Source of the DNA: Isoetes taiwanensis
Taxonomy: Eukaryota > Streptophyta > Lycopodiopsida > Isoetales > Isoetaceae
Assembly: GCA_021234155.1 (NCBI GenBank)
Contig: JAJEKV010000013.1
Span: forward strand, 436,001-500,000
Reading direction: 5' to 3'
Length of the DNA: 64,000 bases
The translations under genes and the position numbers were made by a program. The notes below the pieces were generated by a model. The model searched no databases, was not told where the DNA came from, and was given only the letters and a program-made list of their open reading frames with translations. Each line of letters begins with the position of its first letter. Position 1 is the stretch's first letter. Positions 1 to 10,888 of the stretch are shown here, piece by piece.

Positions 1-114
1 GCTCTGGATTGAAGGCATTACAATGCATGCCTGGGAACCAAAGGTTTGTAATCCCTGTTGAATCCCAAGACTCACATTGTTGACTTGAATCTGTAGCTGC
101 CAAATTACACCATT

Positions 115-636
115 TTAGAAGATATTTATTTGAACCAAATAAACAAACTCAAAGATCTTACCTTTGGATTCAGTGGTGTGTGTGGTGGCCTCCACTTCAT
201 CAAACTTCTCTTTAATACAGCCTACATCTTTGATTGGAGATGTATGCTCCAAGTTAGTTTGAGCATCTTCTTTCTGACCTGTGGTTGCATCTTCATTCTG
301 AACTATGGTTGCATCTACTTTCTTATCTTTAGCAGATGGAGCTTTATATTTTCTAGCAGATCCAACAATCTCAGCAGATCCAACAGTCTCAGCAGCAGTC
401 GAAACATTCTTAGTAGATCCAACATTATTATTTTTTGCAGATCCCAAATTTTTAGTTGATCCCTCTGAATTATCTACACAGTTTGTCCCTGCAATCTCGT
501 TCTTCTTCAATGATGATGCCTTCTTCCTTGCATTCTTTGGTGGCTTCTTGGATTCAGGTTTTCTCTTTCCACTTGTCTTCTTGGTGGGAACATCGACTTG
601 TATCCCTTCAACACATATCAAATGGTTTATGACCAT
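115..636 (-). CDS. Lysine-rich low-complexity ORF, probable exon of a decayed gene
   Basis: I do not recognise this 173-codon frame. It is rich in Lys, Ser, Thr and Ala. A KKTSGKRKPESKKPPK-like basic stretch lies near the start, followed by imperfect repeats of a GSTKN/GSAKN/GSAEIVGSA type, which predict a disordered, nucleic-acid-binding type of segment. The beginning (MVINHL) and the DNA around it (TCAAATGGTTTATGACCATCTAC, near 618-640) recur almost unchanged near 26358-26380 beside the RING gene, so the two loci share a repeated exon or exon-flanking unit. The region to the right (640-700) also matches the spacer near 26050-26090. It lies downstream of the transposase-like pseudogene on the same strand and could be its 3' exon. 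A spliced exon is more likely than a stand-alone gene. Confidence 0.35.
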   Translation of the reverse strand: MVINHLICVEGIQVDVPTKKTSGKRKPESKKPPKNARKKASSLKKNEIAGTNCVDNSEGSTKNLGSAKNNNVGSTKNVSTAAETVGSAEIVGSARKYKAPSAKDKKVDATIVQNEDATTGQKEDAQTNLEHTSPIKDVGCIKEKFDEVEATTHTTESKGKIFEFVYLVQINIF

Positions 637-884
637 CTACTTTTTGAATTGATCATATATTCAAGAAAAGTGGGACTTATTCAACGTTTTGAAACTATAG
701 CGTTCCAACATGTGGCTCTACTTTCATTGCTTACTTAGAAAACGCAAGGCAAATATGGCAAATATAAATGAGTATGAAGTTTAAATTATGAGTAACATTT
801 ACAAAAATAAACAAAATCCTTTGAAAGTGAACATGACACATGCTAGTACTGCATTATTTTGACATGACCTTACATTGAACTCTT

Positions 885-3800
885 TCAACGGTTACATAAT
901 TCAAGATGGTCTTGTACAATTTTGACTATGTTTTTTGGAATTTGTTGAAGGCACTTCATTGTGATAGCAGACTTTTTGGGTTTCCAAAAATGAATGATTG
1001 ACAAAACATCCAACCATTGTTGTGGATCTTGTGGATTACATTTCCACTTTTTGGTCCAACATTCACGATACTGAGCTTGAATTGTTTTTGCACCTCGACA
1101 TAACGGCTTCCACCACTGAACATGAACATATAAACCTTTTGTTATCCCATCTGGGTGTCTTGTTGGATTTGTTAATGCTACACCCAACCAGAAAGGTGTC
1201 TCATTGATATTCTCAGGCCTCACAATAAGAAACATTCCCTGTGAAACATGTTTCTCAGGCCTAAAAACTTCCTCAGGTCGACCACTAGCAGGACCACAAT
1301 AATGTTCTTCTTCTTCTAAGTTGTTCGCTCCTTCCTGTACTACTTGAACATTTGGTTCTTCAGAGTTCCACTAGGAACGAGGCCAAAACCCCTCATATAG
1401 CACATTGTATCTCATAGGGCTTTGTTTAAGTTCTTTTAGAACATTCTCCCAATATTCAATAACAGGTCTCATTAGGTCATCATAACTAGAAGTTTGTCCA
1501 AAACGACCCAAGCCAATTTTCCAAAAGTCTAAGTATTTAGAAATGCCTGATATAATGTTATCATGTTCTCTCATCTGCTCAACTAGAGGCAATGGTTCTG
1601 GCTCCCCCATTGGCAACAATACTTTTCCATCTTTGTCCTTTTTAAATAGTTCATGCCCTTCTTTTGGCTTCCAACTAGTTTCCTTTGGATGAACTTTGTA
1701 TTGAAACTTTGGAACATTCCCATCCATATATAATCGAAAATGCAATGGCTTAGTATGCCCAATCAACTTTTCCTGACCATCTTCTATATAACCATGTAAA
1801 AATTTCTTAAAGTCTGGTACTTCCTGTATTAGATGTGGAACATTTTTTGCAGTCGGAGCATTTTTCAAATATTTCAAATAACTGAGGCAATGTGTGAGCA
1901 TGGTTCTTCCTTAAGCTTTCTCCAAATTTGCTAAAAAAGGCATCAATATCTTCATGTGTATGCCCAACTATAAGAAATGCCATGTTAACTTCTTTGAAAT
2001 GACCTCTGGCTACAAGCAATGCCAAATATGCTAAAACATATCTATTTTTATTTTGACACACAATTATCAACCTGTAACAGTAGGACTTTAGGCAAGGGCT
2101 TAAACTGAGATGCTTCATCATTTCTTGACAGTACTTGCCCATTAGCTCTACTTAACAATGCTTTATGAAGAGGTTGCGTTGTGGAGGTGAAGTTTGGAGT
2201 CAAATCTCCCCTATCATTGTCCTTAAAACTTTCCAAACTTCTCAAGCATTTTGCTATAGATCCAATTGTAAAATTAGGATCAAATGACCAATTCCATGTG
2301 GAAAAATGACCAAATGAGTAAGGCCCATGCCCATGAGTGAGTATCCCTGCTAGAGCCATGGGTAATTGCATAGCATTCTTTGTTGTATTTGGATTTGGCT
2401 TCAGCCGAGGAATGCATGTTTTCTTTTGATCCATCTTATCATGTATCAAACATATGTACTCTTTCGGATGGAAGATAGACAAGTATCGCCATGAGTAATA
2501 TGCTCAAAGTTATGCTTCTCCATCAATTCTAAGAGCTTCACCCGTTCTTGTAGATTTTTTGTACATGATAATCTATTTTTCAAATCCGTACATATTTCAC
2601 ATTTTGAAAAGTCACCACTATTACGAGCAATAATGACATCTTTGAACTCTGTGTTCCATAATCTGCTAATACTTGATTGTGAAATAGGAGGAAGCCCTTG
2701 CATGCTGAGTGTGTCATTCACTTCCTTTAACATTGATTTGAGAGTATGTGTTAATGGCATGACCTTTTGACAATCTCTTTCACCATCAGCAATAGTTCTA
2801 CTTCGATGAGGCATCTGGTTGGCAGTAATATCAATAAACTGGCTAAGTGCTACCTTGGCTGCAACGACTCTCTCTGTTTTCCTCTTTACCAACTTGTTAC
2901 CATGAATTCCCTTTTTTGCACCATGCAACCACTCGTTTCTTCTCCTAAAGAATGTGCTTTTCTTCACGCCATATATTGTGTACCAACCTTTGCAACAAAC
3001 TATGTTTCCTTCAAATAACATACCCCGGTATTTTTCATTTTCATCCTTTATACTAGCAGAAAAATTATCATAAATGAACGTCTCCTCATATTTGAGTGAA
3101 TGATATTCCTGACGAGCTGCTAAAACTTTTTTTCGATCTGCAAATTGGCAACACTGCTGGTGGCAACAATCAATTGTTGCAACATTTGCAACTACTACCA
3201 TATCACATGGATCACCTTTAGGTCTCTTGCTCTCTTTCTGTTTCCTTTTTCGCTTTCTGGTAGGATAGATGCGTTTATATTTATGGAGTCCTTCCAATTC
3301 ATAGAACTTATCTCCTTGAAGCTGATAATCATCAATAGATAATTATCCTTAACCAACGGCTCTCCAGTTGTTAATATCAAGTGTTTGATTGGCCATCTTA
3401 TCAACTTTCCAATCTCAAACATGTCTTTGTCAATAGCTACCTCAGTAACTGTAATTCCAATATCTTCCTCGCCTAACCGTATACCATCAGTGGCTTCATT
3501 TGTAAAAGCCACCACAATAAAAGCTGTTGCCAAATGGTTATTATCCTTGTCTATCAGAATAACTTTATTTCCTGGCCAAGTAAATCCTCTGGATTAAAAT
3601 GACGATCCTCTTTGTTATTTTGTTGTGATTTTGATGCACACTTGGATTGGTCCTCTGGATTAAAATGACCATCCTCTTTCCCATCTTGTTGCAATTTTAG
3701 TGCACACTTTGGCCATTTGACAAAGGAACCTTTATGCTCAACCAAATATTCATAACATGCTAGCCCTGGGTTGTTGTACACATCCTCCAGGGATATACTC

Positions 3801-3907
3801 ACATTGTTCTCGGCCAACCTTTCATTGTGGCAAAATCTATTTGGATCAATAGTAAATATTGTACCTTTTGCGACCTCAATATCATTTTCAAGCAAAATGA
3901 CATTCAT
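885..3907 (-). pseudogene. Frameshifted transposase-like gene (DDE-like, DUF7869-type family)
   Basis: Read right to left, six overlapping open frames make one protein of about 900-1000 residues. First comes an N-terminal segment holding a 66-bp (22-codon) tandem duplication with the repeat HFNPED (3587-3720). A Lys/Arg-rich stretch (near 3230-3260), a Cys/His-rich patch (CCHQQCCQF, near 3140-3170) and a central helical part follow. The core has CLIHDKMD (near 2430-2455), LLLQVDNC (near 2050-2075) and VGHTHEDIDAFF (near 1935-1970), which could supply D-D-D/E residues of an RNase H-like fold. LIGHTKPLHF (near 1750) and a C-terminal LIVRPENINETPFWLG / VHVQWW block (885-1230) complete it. Frame changes lie near 3565, 3335, 2465, 2070 and 1880, and an in-frame TAG interrupts the C-terminus at 1371-1373. 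From memory this matches a transposase-like family widespread in seed-free plants and some protists. It is decayed and cannot encode a full product. Naming the family is inference; the frame breaks are seen directly. Confidence 0.6.
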
Positions 3908-5460
3908 TCCATTTGCAAGGTTTAGTGTCTCCTGGAAAAAGAGGTGAAACTGTTAAGGAAGTACAAAATGCATAGAAATTCAATAAGAAAGGGAAACCTA
4001 GTGATACATCGAACACGTGTTGAATGTTAATCAAGTTGTTGCTACCAGGTTATTCAAATAATCTACCATAATGGAAAAACCTATATTTAGAACATATGGA
4101 TACGATCATAAAACTATACTACACCCAAGTTGTGAGTCCCTAAACTTACCATGTGCTTATCAGAGCGAGATATATATTTGAACACCTCACACTATGATAT
4201 TAATGAACCTAACATCGAATATGTTTTGAATGTGCACAATACAGAGTAAAGAATTGAATAGCTTATAGCTAAAGATGTGGTCATCCACACAAAACCTTTA
4301 AGAGAGACAAGGCATGTAAGTTTCTAGCATTTTAACCTCTAACATGTGTTGGAGGTATTAGTTTTGTCATGGTAAATATTGTTTCTTGAGATACCTCAAT
4401 TTTGAAGAGTTGACAACTAGGAGAAGAAACATTGTTTTGATTTTTAAAACAACAAAGAACCATTGAACAATGTTATCTCTTAGCAAATGACCACCGTTTC
4501 ATCTTCGAGCCAACTTAACACTAAATAGAGAAGGCTTATCAAATCTGCCTAACCTGGGAAGTCATTCTTTTGCGGCAATTTGATCTCACACCCTGAAAGA
4601 ATCAACACCCCAATTTGAAGACAATATTTAGTACAAAATAATCAAAATATGAGAATACGTTTATGATGCATGCAGCTACTTATGCTTGTTATTAGTGGAT
4701 CCAGACACTAGGCACTTCAAGCATGCATTTGGAAGTTAATAGAAACACCTCAAACACGTGTTAGAAGTTGGGTATGTCCACGCACAGATCCAAACCTTAT
4801 TAATTCTTAGAGATTGGAAGTTGCATTTGAAATTACGAATTACACCTCAAACACGTGTTGGAAGTGTGACTTCAAATATACGTTGATGGTTGCTCCACAA
4901 AACTGCAAACCGCAAATAAATTTATTCCTTGTTTAATGGAAGTTGCATGGGGGAAATGAGAAATTAAAAAAATTTAAACATGCATTGAATGAAGCACCTC
5001 AGACGTGCGTTAGAAGTTTCAAGGTCATGCACTTCATATGCCTGCTCCATAGAACTGCAAAACCCAAGTAAAAATTATTCCTTCTTAAAATGTTGTACAC
5101 TATCTTATAGGAATCACAATCATGAAATCAAATGGATAGTTTGGTGGGTCATCAGAACCCTAAGAAAAATAGAAAACTAGTCAAAAGCACGTTTGATTAC
5201 TTTTTATAGAAATTACATGTTTTGATAATATTCTTTTGCCGTTGTAATTTGTAATGTGAAATGGCAATGAACATCCTCATGTGCATCGAACATGTTCTGT
5301 GGTATGGATTTGTGGAGTGTCTAAAATGTGAAAATATATTGTTGACTAATAGTTCATATATGAACATGTGAAAACTTTAGGATTTAGCAAGAAAGTTACA
5401 TATTTGAAACAGTATGTTGTTGAAAGAGTGGCAAGTACAAAATTCATGAGTGCTCCTAGC
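3908..5460. repeat. Non-coding stretch with five degenerate copies of the TTCCAACACGTGTTGGAA palindrome
   Basis: No gene is convincing here. Versions of the palindrome that fills the introns at 12.3-17.3 kb occur near 4010 (GAACACGTGTTGAA), 4338 (CTAACATGTGTTGGAGG), 4748 (CAAACACGTGTTAGAAG), 4848 (CAAACACGTGTTGGAAG) and 4988. Most have lost the left arm and keep the core and right arm. This stretch is immediately upstream of the minus-strand transposase-like gene, so it may be that gene's 5' intron or leader. Confidence 0.5.
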
Positions 5461-5892
5461 TCATGTGTAGTAGCATGAAACTGCTAAGATCTTGTTGATT
5501 TTGTAAAATGTCGGCTGACATATTTTTTTCCGACGCTTTAAGTACCAGTATTTCTTAGAACTGGATGGGTTGCTCTGTAAGTTGTTGTATCCGTGCATTG
5601 TTGTGTTTAATTTTGCGATGTAAGTTTTCTTTAGTTTGTTTGCCTCTTTTTTGTCTTGTGTTTGATGGAGTATTTCCAATTTGAAATTGTCTATTGCGGG
5701 ATGATAGAGATTTGCATCGTGTGTCATTTTCATGTTTGGTTTTTTTAGGTGTTGGAAGAATCTTTTTGTTGGATGCTTGGATTGGCCAATGCACGTTTTG
5801 TTATTTCGTATGCAGTATATCTTGTATATTTTGATTGGATTGTCTTTTTTTGATGGTTTTGCACCTGTTTCAATATGAGTTAGTTTTGTCAT
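5461..5892 (-). CDS. GIY-YIG nuclease-like ORF, catalytically doubtful
   Basis: A 143-residue frame carries a GIY-YIG fold signature: KIYKIYCIRNNKTCIGQS at residues about 22-39, then TKRFFQHL about 42-49, NFKLEILH about 68-75, KEANKLKKTYIAKLN about 82-96 and HGYNN near 100. In this family the two Tyr, the Arg of the following helix (here R in TKRF) and a later Glu form the active site. Here YIG has become CIG, and the Glu expected in the L-E-x-x-Y/W-I helix is Lys (KLKKTYI), so cleavage is unlikely. The layout, with IYKI, a short NN turn and IGQS, resembles free-standing GIY-YIG proteins of large DNA viruses and phages more than the GIY-YIG tail of Penelope elements, but I cannot decide the origin. 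The C-terminus is basic. The surrounding DNA is AT-rich and has no other gene. Confidence 0.6.
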   Translation of the reverse strand: MTKLTHIETGAKPSKKDNPIKIYKIYCIRNNKTCIGQSKHPTKRFFQHLKKPNMKMTHDANLYHPAIDNFKLEILHQTQDKKEANKLKKTYIAKLNTTMHGYNNLQSNPSSSKKYWYLKRRKKICQPTFYKINKILAVSCYYT

Positions 5893-6477
5893 ATGTGTAA
5901 TAAATTTTATTAGCCTTACAACGTTGAACTTTCGTCTAAGGTAATTTAATTGTTAAATGTTGGGTACTTTTATGATGGATGTACATTAGTCACTATAGAT
6001 TGTAAATTTAAAAGCAAGATTGTTTTGCATTGGAGTATCAATTGTCTTTTAAGCTTTAATTTCAATTACGTTGAATGTTTCCTCTTAGAAAGAATTCTAT
6101 GATGCCGTATAGTTCTAATGCTAGATTGCTATCCAATATGTGGGTGACCATCTCAATTGCCATAAGGTTGTTTTCTTTATGGTCATGGTTGCACGATCCC
6201 ATCATTTTCCCCATCAATTTTTGTACAGCCATAAAACCCTCCTCTTTGCTATATCATAAAAGGTGTAACCATTGCAACATTTCACTAGAATTATGAATCC
6301 CAAAGAAAAGATAGAAGGAACCTAGTTAAGGTATGAAGGAATGGAATAGAATAGAATAGTTTTTTTAACGTCCACGAAGACCAATAGGTCATGGGACCCA
6401 TACAATGGGCTAGTACAATCATTACTACTAGGATTAAAAAACCCCTGCCTCGAAAGGTTTTCAAGGGAAAAACCTTT
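5893..6477. other. Intergenic DNA, nothing recognised
   Basis: I see no gene. The segment 6420-6477, next to the poly(T) run, has a motif (GGTTTTTCC...GAAAACC...GGGGTTTTTTAATCC on the minus strand) that resembles 30995-31030 in the Helentron-like insertion, so a shared repeat is likely. Confidence 0.3.
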
Positions 6478-7252
6478 TTTTTTTTTTTGTTGAAGGACGG
6501 CAGTCCTTTATTCATGAAAAAATCAAGAAACATACAAGAGGTCTGTGAAATGGGACTCAAAACCTAGAGGACTACGAAGTCCCCTAAGCAAAACCACCCA
6601 TACACAATACATAATCAAATATCTTGTACCATCTTGAGGCGTTTAATAGCCTCATCACAATCAGCATGTTCTACCACATCAATACAATCATTACTAGACA
6701 TCGTATTATCTGAACTCTGGAGATTATGACGCGCAGGGGCCTCACGGCATACCTTCTTTGACCTCTTCCTTGCACGAGACCCCATCCTGGCAACCTTTTT
6801 CCAAGTGGCATGTTGCCATAACGCTCTATTACTCGGACTATTAGGACAATCATCCATAACTATCTTAGACGTATCAGGAGAAGAAGAAGTGTCACCTTGA
6901 GGAATAAAGGGAACAATAGGTGCATGTGAAGGTACAAATGCAGGAACAATAGGCGTATACTTAGGTGCTAGAGACAACGTCGTTGGAGCTAGACGTATAT
7001 CAACTTCACTCCTAGAAACATCACCTTGCGAAGTAAAAGGAACAATAGATGCAGAGGATGGTGCTAAAGACAGTGCCATTGGAACTGGATGTAAATCAAC
7101 TTCCATAGCCGAGGAGTGTAAAACAACTGGCATAGGTTGATCATGAGTAGGTGCAGAATTAACACCATGAACTTGAACCTGAGATAAAGCAGAAGGTTTA
7201 ACAGAAGCTTGAGATACACGAGGGCCTTTGCAGTAATGATGATACTAGACAA
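6478..7252 (-). mobile_element. LINE-tailed element carrying only an ORF1-like frame
   Basis: On the minus strand a 172-codon frame (7133 to 6615) ends about 120 bp before AATAAAGGACTGCCGTCCTTC and a poly(A) run (T-run at 6478-6491 on the plus strand). The GTCCTTCA-A(n) end matches the 3' ends of the LINEs at 25.8, 58.4 and 53.5 kb. The protein has repeated LAPT/LSLAP/PIVPF blocks and then a basic part (KKVARMGSRARKRSKK), as expected for an L1-type ORF1 (RNA-binding) tail. There is no endonuclease or reverse transcriptase between this frame and the tail. It may therefore be an internally deleted, ORF1-only derivative mobilised by the full-length LINEs. Extra open codons continue to about 7252. 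Confidence 0.5.
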
Positions 7253-8769
7253 GCGGAGATAATGACTACTGAGGGCATATGCATTTTTTTCTAAGGCATT
7301 AAAATCATGTGCAACCCAATCACTAAGATAGTCAGTTATAAACTATAACAAGCTCCTCTTTACATAGTATGTATCACAACTAGAGCGATGGATAAGTTGA
7401 ATCGCCTTAGCTTCGTGAATATAAGAATAGGTATTTTAAAAATAAAAAATGTATCAGATCTGGAAAATGCTTTATGTAATCACAAATTTTTTATTAGCCT
7501 TTAAATTTTTAACAGACAAATCTATTGTTCAGTCCATCATCGAAACCAAGGTACTCAACTATAGGTTTTGATAGAAGAGTTATAATGTTTAAAAAAATCA
7601 CGTTAAAGTATAGGCCAATACATCATGGAAATGTAATTATTATGTATGATTGTTCTGCAAATGCCTTGCATCATTAAAAAGAGAAAACTAATAACTTAAG
7701 AACTATACGTGATAACATTAAGCAAAGTCACCAAGTATCACTTGTTGTCTAAGGATTCCAAAACACCACTACCAATGGTAGATGCAACAATAACAATTAC
7801 AACATCATAGATAAGTTCAATGTCCTTAACAAGCAAAATAACTAAAAACAAAGATTATTCATACATATGGATACGCTAGAATCTCTAGAAAGGTTGTAGT
7901 TGGGTAAAAAAGGAAAAAAGGAAAGAGGCATGACAGCCACCAATTTTGTTCCCTTAGACACTAACAACCATGTGGTGTAAATAATCAAGATGTTATGCGT
8001 GAATATCTTGCATTGACCACCTATTCATCAATGCTCTCTTCATCAGATTGTGAAATGTTATCTATATTATTCATTCTCTCGACTTTATGAAAGTTGAGCT
8101 TTGACCATCCTCTTAGTGTTTCGGTATCTCCTTCTGCCTGCTGCCATTCTTATTGAAATGAAATCATCATATGCTTGTTCTACAATGAATCCAATATCCT
8201 CACATGAGATAGCTCTGTCGCCCTCAAATTATGGTTTTAAATCTATTCTAGATATTAGTATTTTCTTCACCAACAATGTGGCTTGACCATGAGGGAGCCT
8301 TAGAGGCAGGCAGACCAGCTTTTAGCTAATCGTAGTGCCAATTATTATTTCTATATGAATGTGCTCCTTGAGTATTGTCATTTTCTAAATTTGCTACAAT
8401 ATGCATTTACCTAACGCAAAATGCCAAATGCTAGACTTCATGTTCGAGAGAAGAAAAAGTACATCTCTAAATATAGGAGCAGAAAATATGGCACACATGC
8501 CTCCCTTCTACATTCATCAAACCTGTGCGTTGAGAAGTTTATATGGACTAAGCCGCACCTGCCAATGCTTTAAATACTTAAGTTTAGAATGAAAATAATG
8601 GCTTTTAATCACCAAGAACTTACAATCAGTGCTGGGCATTACACAAGTGCTGGCCATTACACAGAACCTCCCAACCTCCCGAAGTGCAGTAACAAATGCA
8701 TTTCATTGTCAATGTGTTTCTCAACACTACAGGAAACGGAAAAAACAATAGCCTCACAGCAGATTAACA
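7253..8769. other. Intergenic DNA, nothing recognised
   Basis: AT-rich, with only short chance frames. I see no conserved motif, tandem array or RNA gene. Confidence 0.4.
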
Positions 8770-9573
8770 TCAAATTTCTTCAGACGTCTGTAAGAATTGC
8801 ATCAAGAAATAAGTATATTGTTGCACATGCTCAGGTTGAGTAGGGATCATATGACCAGAATTGTGTTGAATAATGGCACATGAATCTGAACTAAAAAAAG
8901 ATGCCAACTTTAGGATTTCAGCCACGCCGATTTGCCGGTCATCCCCACCATTTCCACAAAATATGTGCAATGATGGGCAAGTAAGAACATTTTCTGGATT
9001 GGAGAAGTATTTAAACTCCTCTTGATCAAGTATAAGTGGCACAAATCCAGAACAAATTATGACAAATTTGAAATTAACTGACTGCATTTTACACCTCAAA
9101 TAGGAAAGACAGGTAGCAATTGCTGCCCCTTGAGAAAATCCCAAGATTCCATCAAAATGGCCCATCTTGGAAAAGATCTCTTGGAGGTGCTCCCATGTTC
9201 TTGCCCATCCCGCATCTTGAAACTGATATTGCAGAGGATTGAAGGGCTGCCTTGCTGTTCTTATGTGCATATCTTCTGTCCCATCTTCCAAGAACAAGGT
9301 AGCACCTCCTTTAGGACATGATGCTTCAGAGCTTACAAGCCATGCAAATTTCTTGTTCCAAACTTCTGGCAATTTAACCTCAGAGGCAGTATCTTTACTA
9401 TCAATTTGATATACAGAAGGCAAAACATGTGGTGCATTAACATATAGAAAATCCACTACGTGCTTCAGTTTTCTTCTTAAAGACGACATTCTTACTTTGA
9501 AATTTGAAGCATTTTGACAAAACCCATGAAGGCACAAAATCTTCAGCTTCTTTGTTATTGAGTTATCCGTCAT
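8770..9573 (-). CDS. FSH1-family serine hydrolase (OVCA2-like)
   Basis: This is an uninterrupted 267-residue frame. The N-terminus KILCLHGFCQNASNF (residues about 11-25) is the family's first beta-strand and oxyanion loop. GFSQGAA (Ser147) is the nucleophile elbow. GNGGDDRQI (Asp211/212) and SGHMIP (His241) supply the rest of the alpha/beta-hydrolase triad. PFNPLQYQFQDAGW is also typical of the family. Length and domain span are normal for the family, whose members hydrolyse small esters; the substrate is unknown. The start is the first ATG before the conserved strand. No signal peptide or membrane segment is seen, so it is probably cytosolic. It has no intron, although I recall plant homologues having them, so it could be a retrocopy. 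It is the only cellular gene here that looks fully intact. Confidence 0.88.
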   Translation of the reverse strand: MTDNSITKKLKILCLHGFCQNASNFKVRMSSLRRKLKHVVDFLYVNAPHVLPSVYQIDSKDTASEVKLPEVWNKKFAWLVSSEASCPKGGATLFLEDGTEDMHIRTARQPFNPLQYQFQDAGWARTWEHLQEIFSKMGHFDGILGFSQGAAIATCLSYLRCKMQSVNFKFVIICSGFVPLILDQEEFKYFSNPENVLTCPSLHIFCGNGGDDRQIGVAEILKLASFFSSDSCAIIQHNSGHMIPTQPEHVQQYTYFLMQFLQTSEEI

Positions 9574-10129
9574 TTTAATGTCACAATTGGTAACAAAAAA
9601 CTCTTCCCAAGAGAAACAATAAAACTACATGCATACTTCCCCACTATTTGACAAATCCTCTGACTTAGCTAAGATCTCTTCATTTTGCCTTGTCCCTTGA
9701 CTCCCTCTACTCTGATATTGATATAGTTCACAGACATATGCTGTGTTTTTTTACTTTAAATCCTGCTATAAGATGAACAACTGTTGTCATGTGCATGGCT
9801 ATTTTTCGAAAAGGCAATTATCAAATGTTAGATCTTTTGGGCTCACGATGTCTTTTTGTTTGATGACACCTCTTTGTTTAGAAATCCCAAACAGCCAGAT
9901 ATTTCTAGTCATATACTATTCAGGAGCTGCTGCAAAGTTGCCAGATCTTTAAAATGGCATTGCCTCCATTAGCCAGCTACCAAGGCTGGCTAGGACAAGC
10001 TACCAAGGCTATTGAGCAGGGATATTTGCAATCCTCATCGGTGGCCTGTATGTAGACCAGATATTTACTTTATCCTGAAGCTTTAAGTTCTAAATTATGT
10101 ACATACTGAATTATATTGGCCTTGTTTAC
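9574..10129. other. Divergent spacer between FSH1-like gene and ABCB pseudogene
   Basis: Probably contains the promoter of the FSH1-like gene (-), but no clear TATA position can be defended. Parts near 9950-10030 may be eroded ABCB sequence. Confidence 0.3.
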
Positions 10130-10888
10130 AAGCTCCCTCGGACAAGTTGTTCCAAGCATTGCAACCTTTTCAAAGGCAAGGGCAGCTGCTTATGCAGTTG
10201 ATTAACCATAAACCTCTTATACATGGGAACAAGCAGATGGGTGAGGTACTAACTGTAGTACAAGGAAACATCGACTTCTGCAATGTTTGCTTTAGTTACA
10301 CTTCAAGGCCAAGTGTAGCCATATTCAAAGATCTATGCTTCAAAATTCCAGCAGGGAAAACTGTGGCGTTCGTTGGAGAAAGTGGTTCTGGAAAGAGCAC
10401 CGTTATTTCGCTTATTGAGAGATTCTACAATCCTTCTTCATGTACAAAGTAAAGTCATTTATGTTTGTATCTATGTTGTCTACAAAGGGGAAATTCTGCT
10501 TGATAGCCATGACATTAGAACCTTAAAATTAGATTGGCTCAGACAACAAATGGGTTTGGTCAATCAGGACCATTGAGGAAAACATATGTATGGCAAGCAG
10601 GACGCAATGTTTGAAGATATTGATGTAGCCACAAGTGCTCTAGATGCAGAATCAGAACGTACCGTTCAAGAAGCCTTAGTTCGCCTCATGATAGGGAAGA
10701 CAACGAAGAGTTTTTTGCCAGAACAGATCCCCAAGCATTTGAAAATCATTCCAGAAGTGCCCATTCCGGAAGCCCATTCTTATATGTCGATTTTGAAGTT
10801 CTTATCTGCCCATTCTTATCTGTTCTTCCCAGAGCAGAGCCATGGCCAGAGAAACCGGATGGCTTTGATACCTAAAAAGGTTGAATAA
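10130..10888 (+). pseudogene. ABCB-type ABC transporter fragment
   Basis: The remnant begins with [20 protein letters not shown], the end of a B-type transporter membrane domain, and after a frame change continues into a nucleotide-binding domain. Visible parts are [38 protein letters not shown] (Walker A, near 10350-10405) and [10 protein letters not shown]. After a short intron-like gap (about 10440-10488) come GEILLDSHDIRTLKLDWLRQ and MGLVNQD. A small deletion and stop follow, then YGKQDAMFEDI joined directly to DVATSALDAESERTVQEAL (D-loop region). The ABC signature (LSGGQ) and Walker B are missing, so it cannot work as an ATPase. The piece covers only a small part of a roughly 1250-residue transporter. 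It is a truncated, decayed gene copy. Confidence 0.85.
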
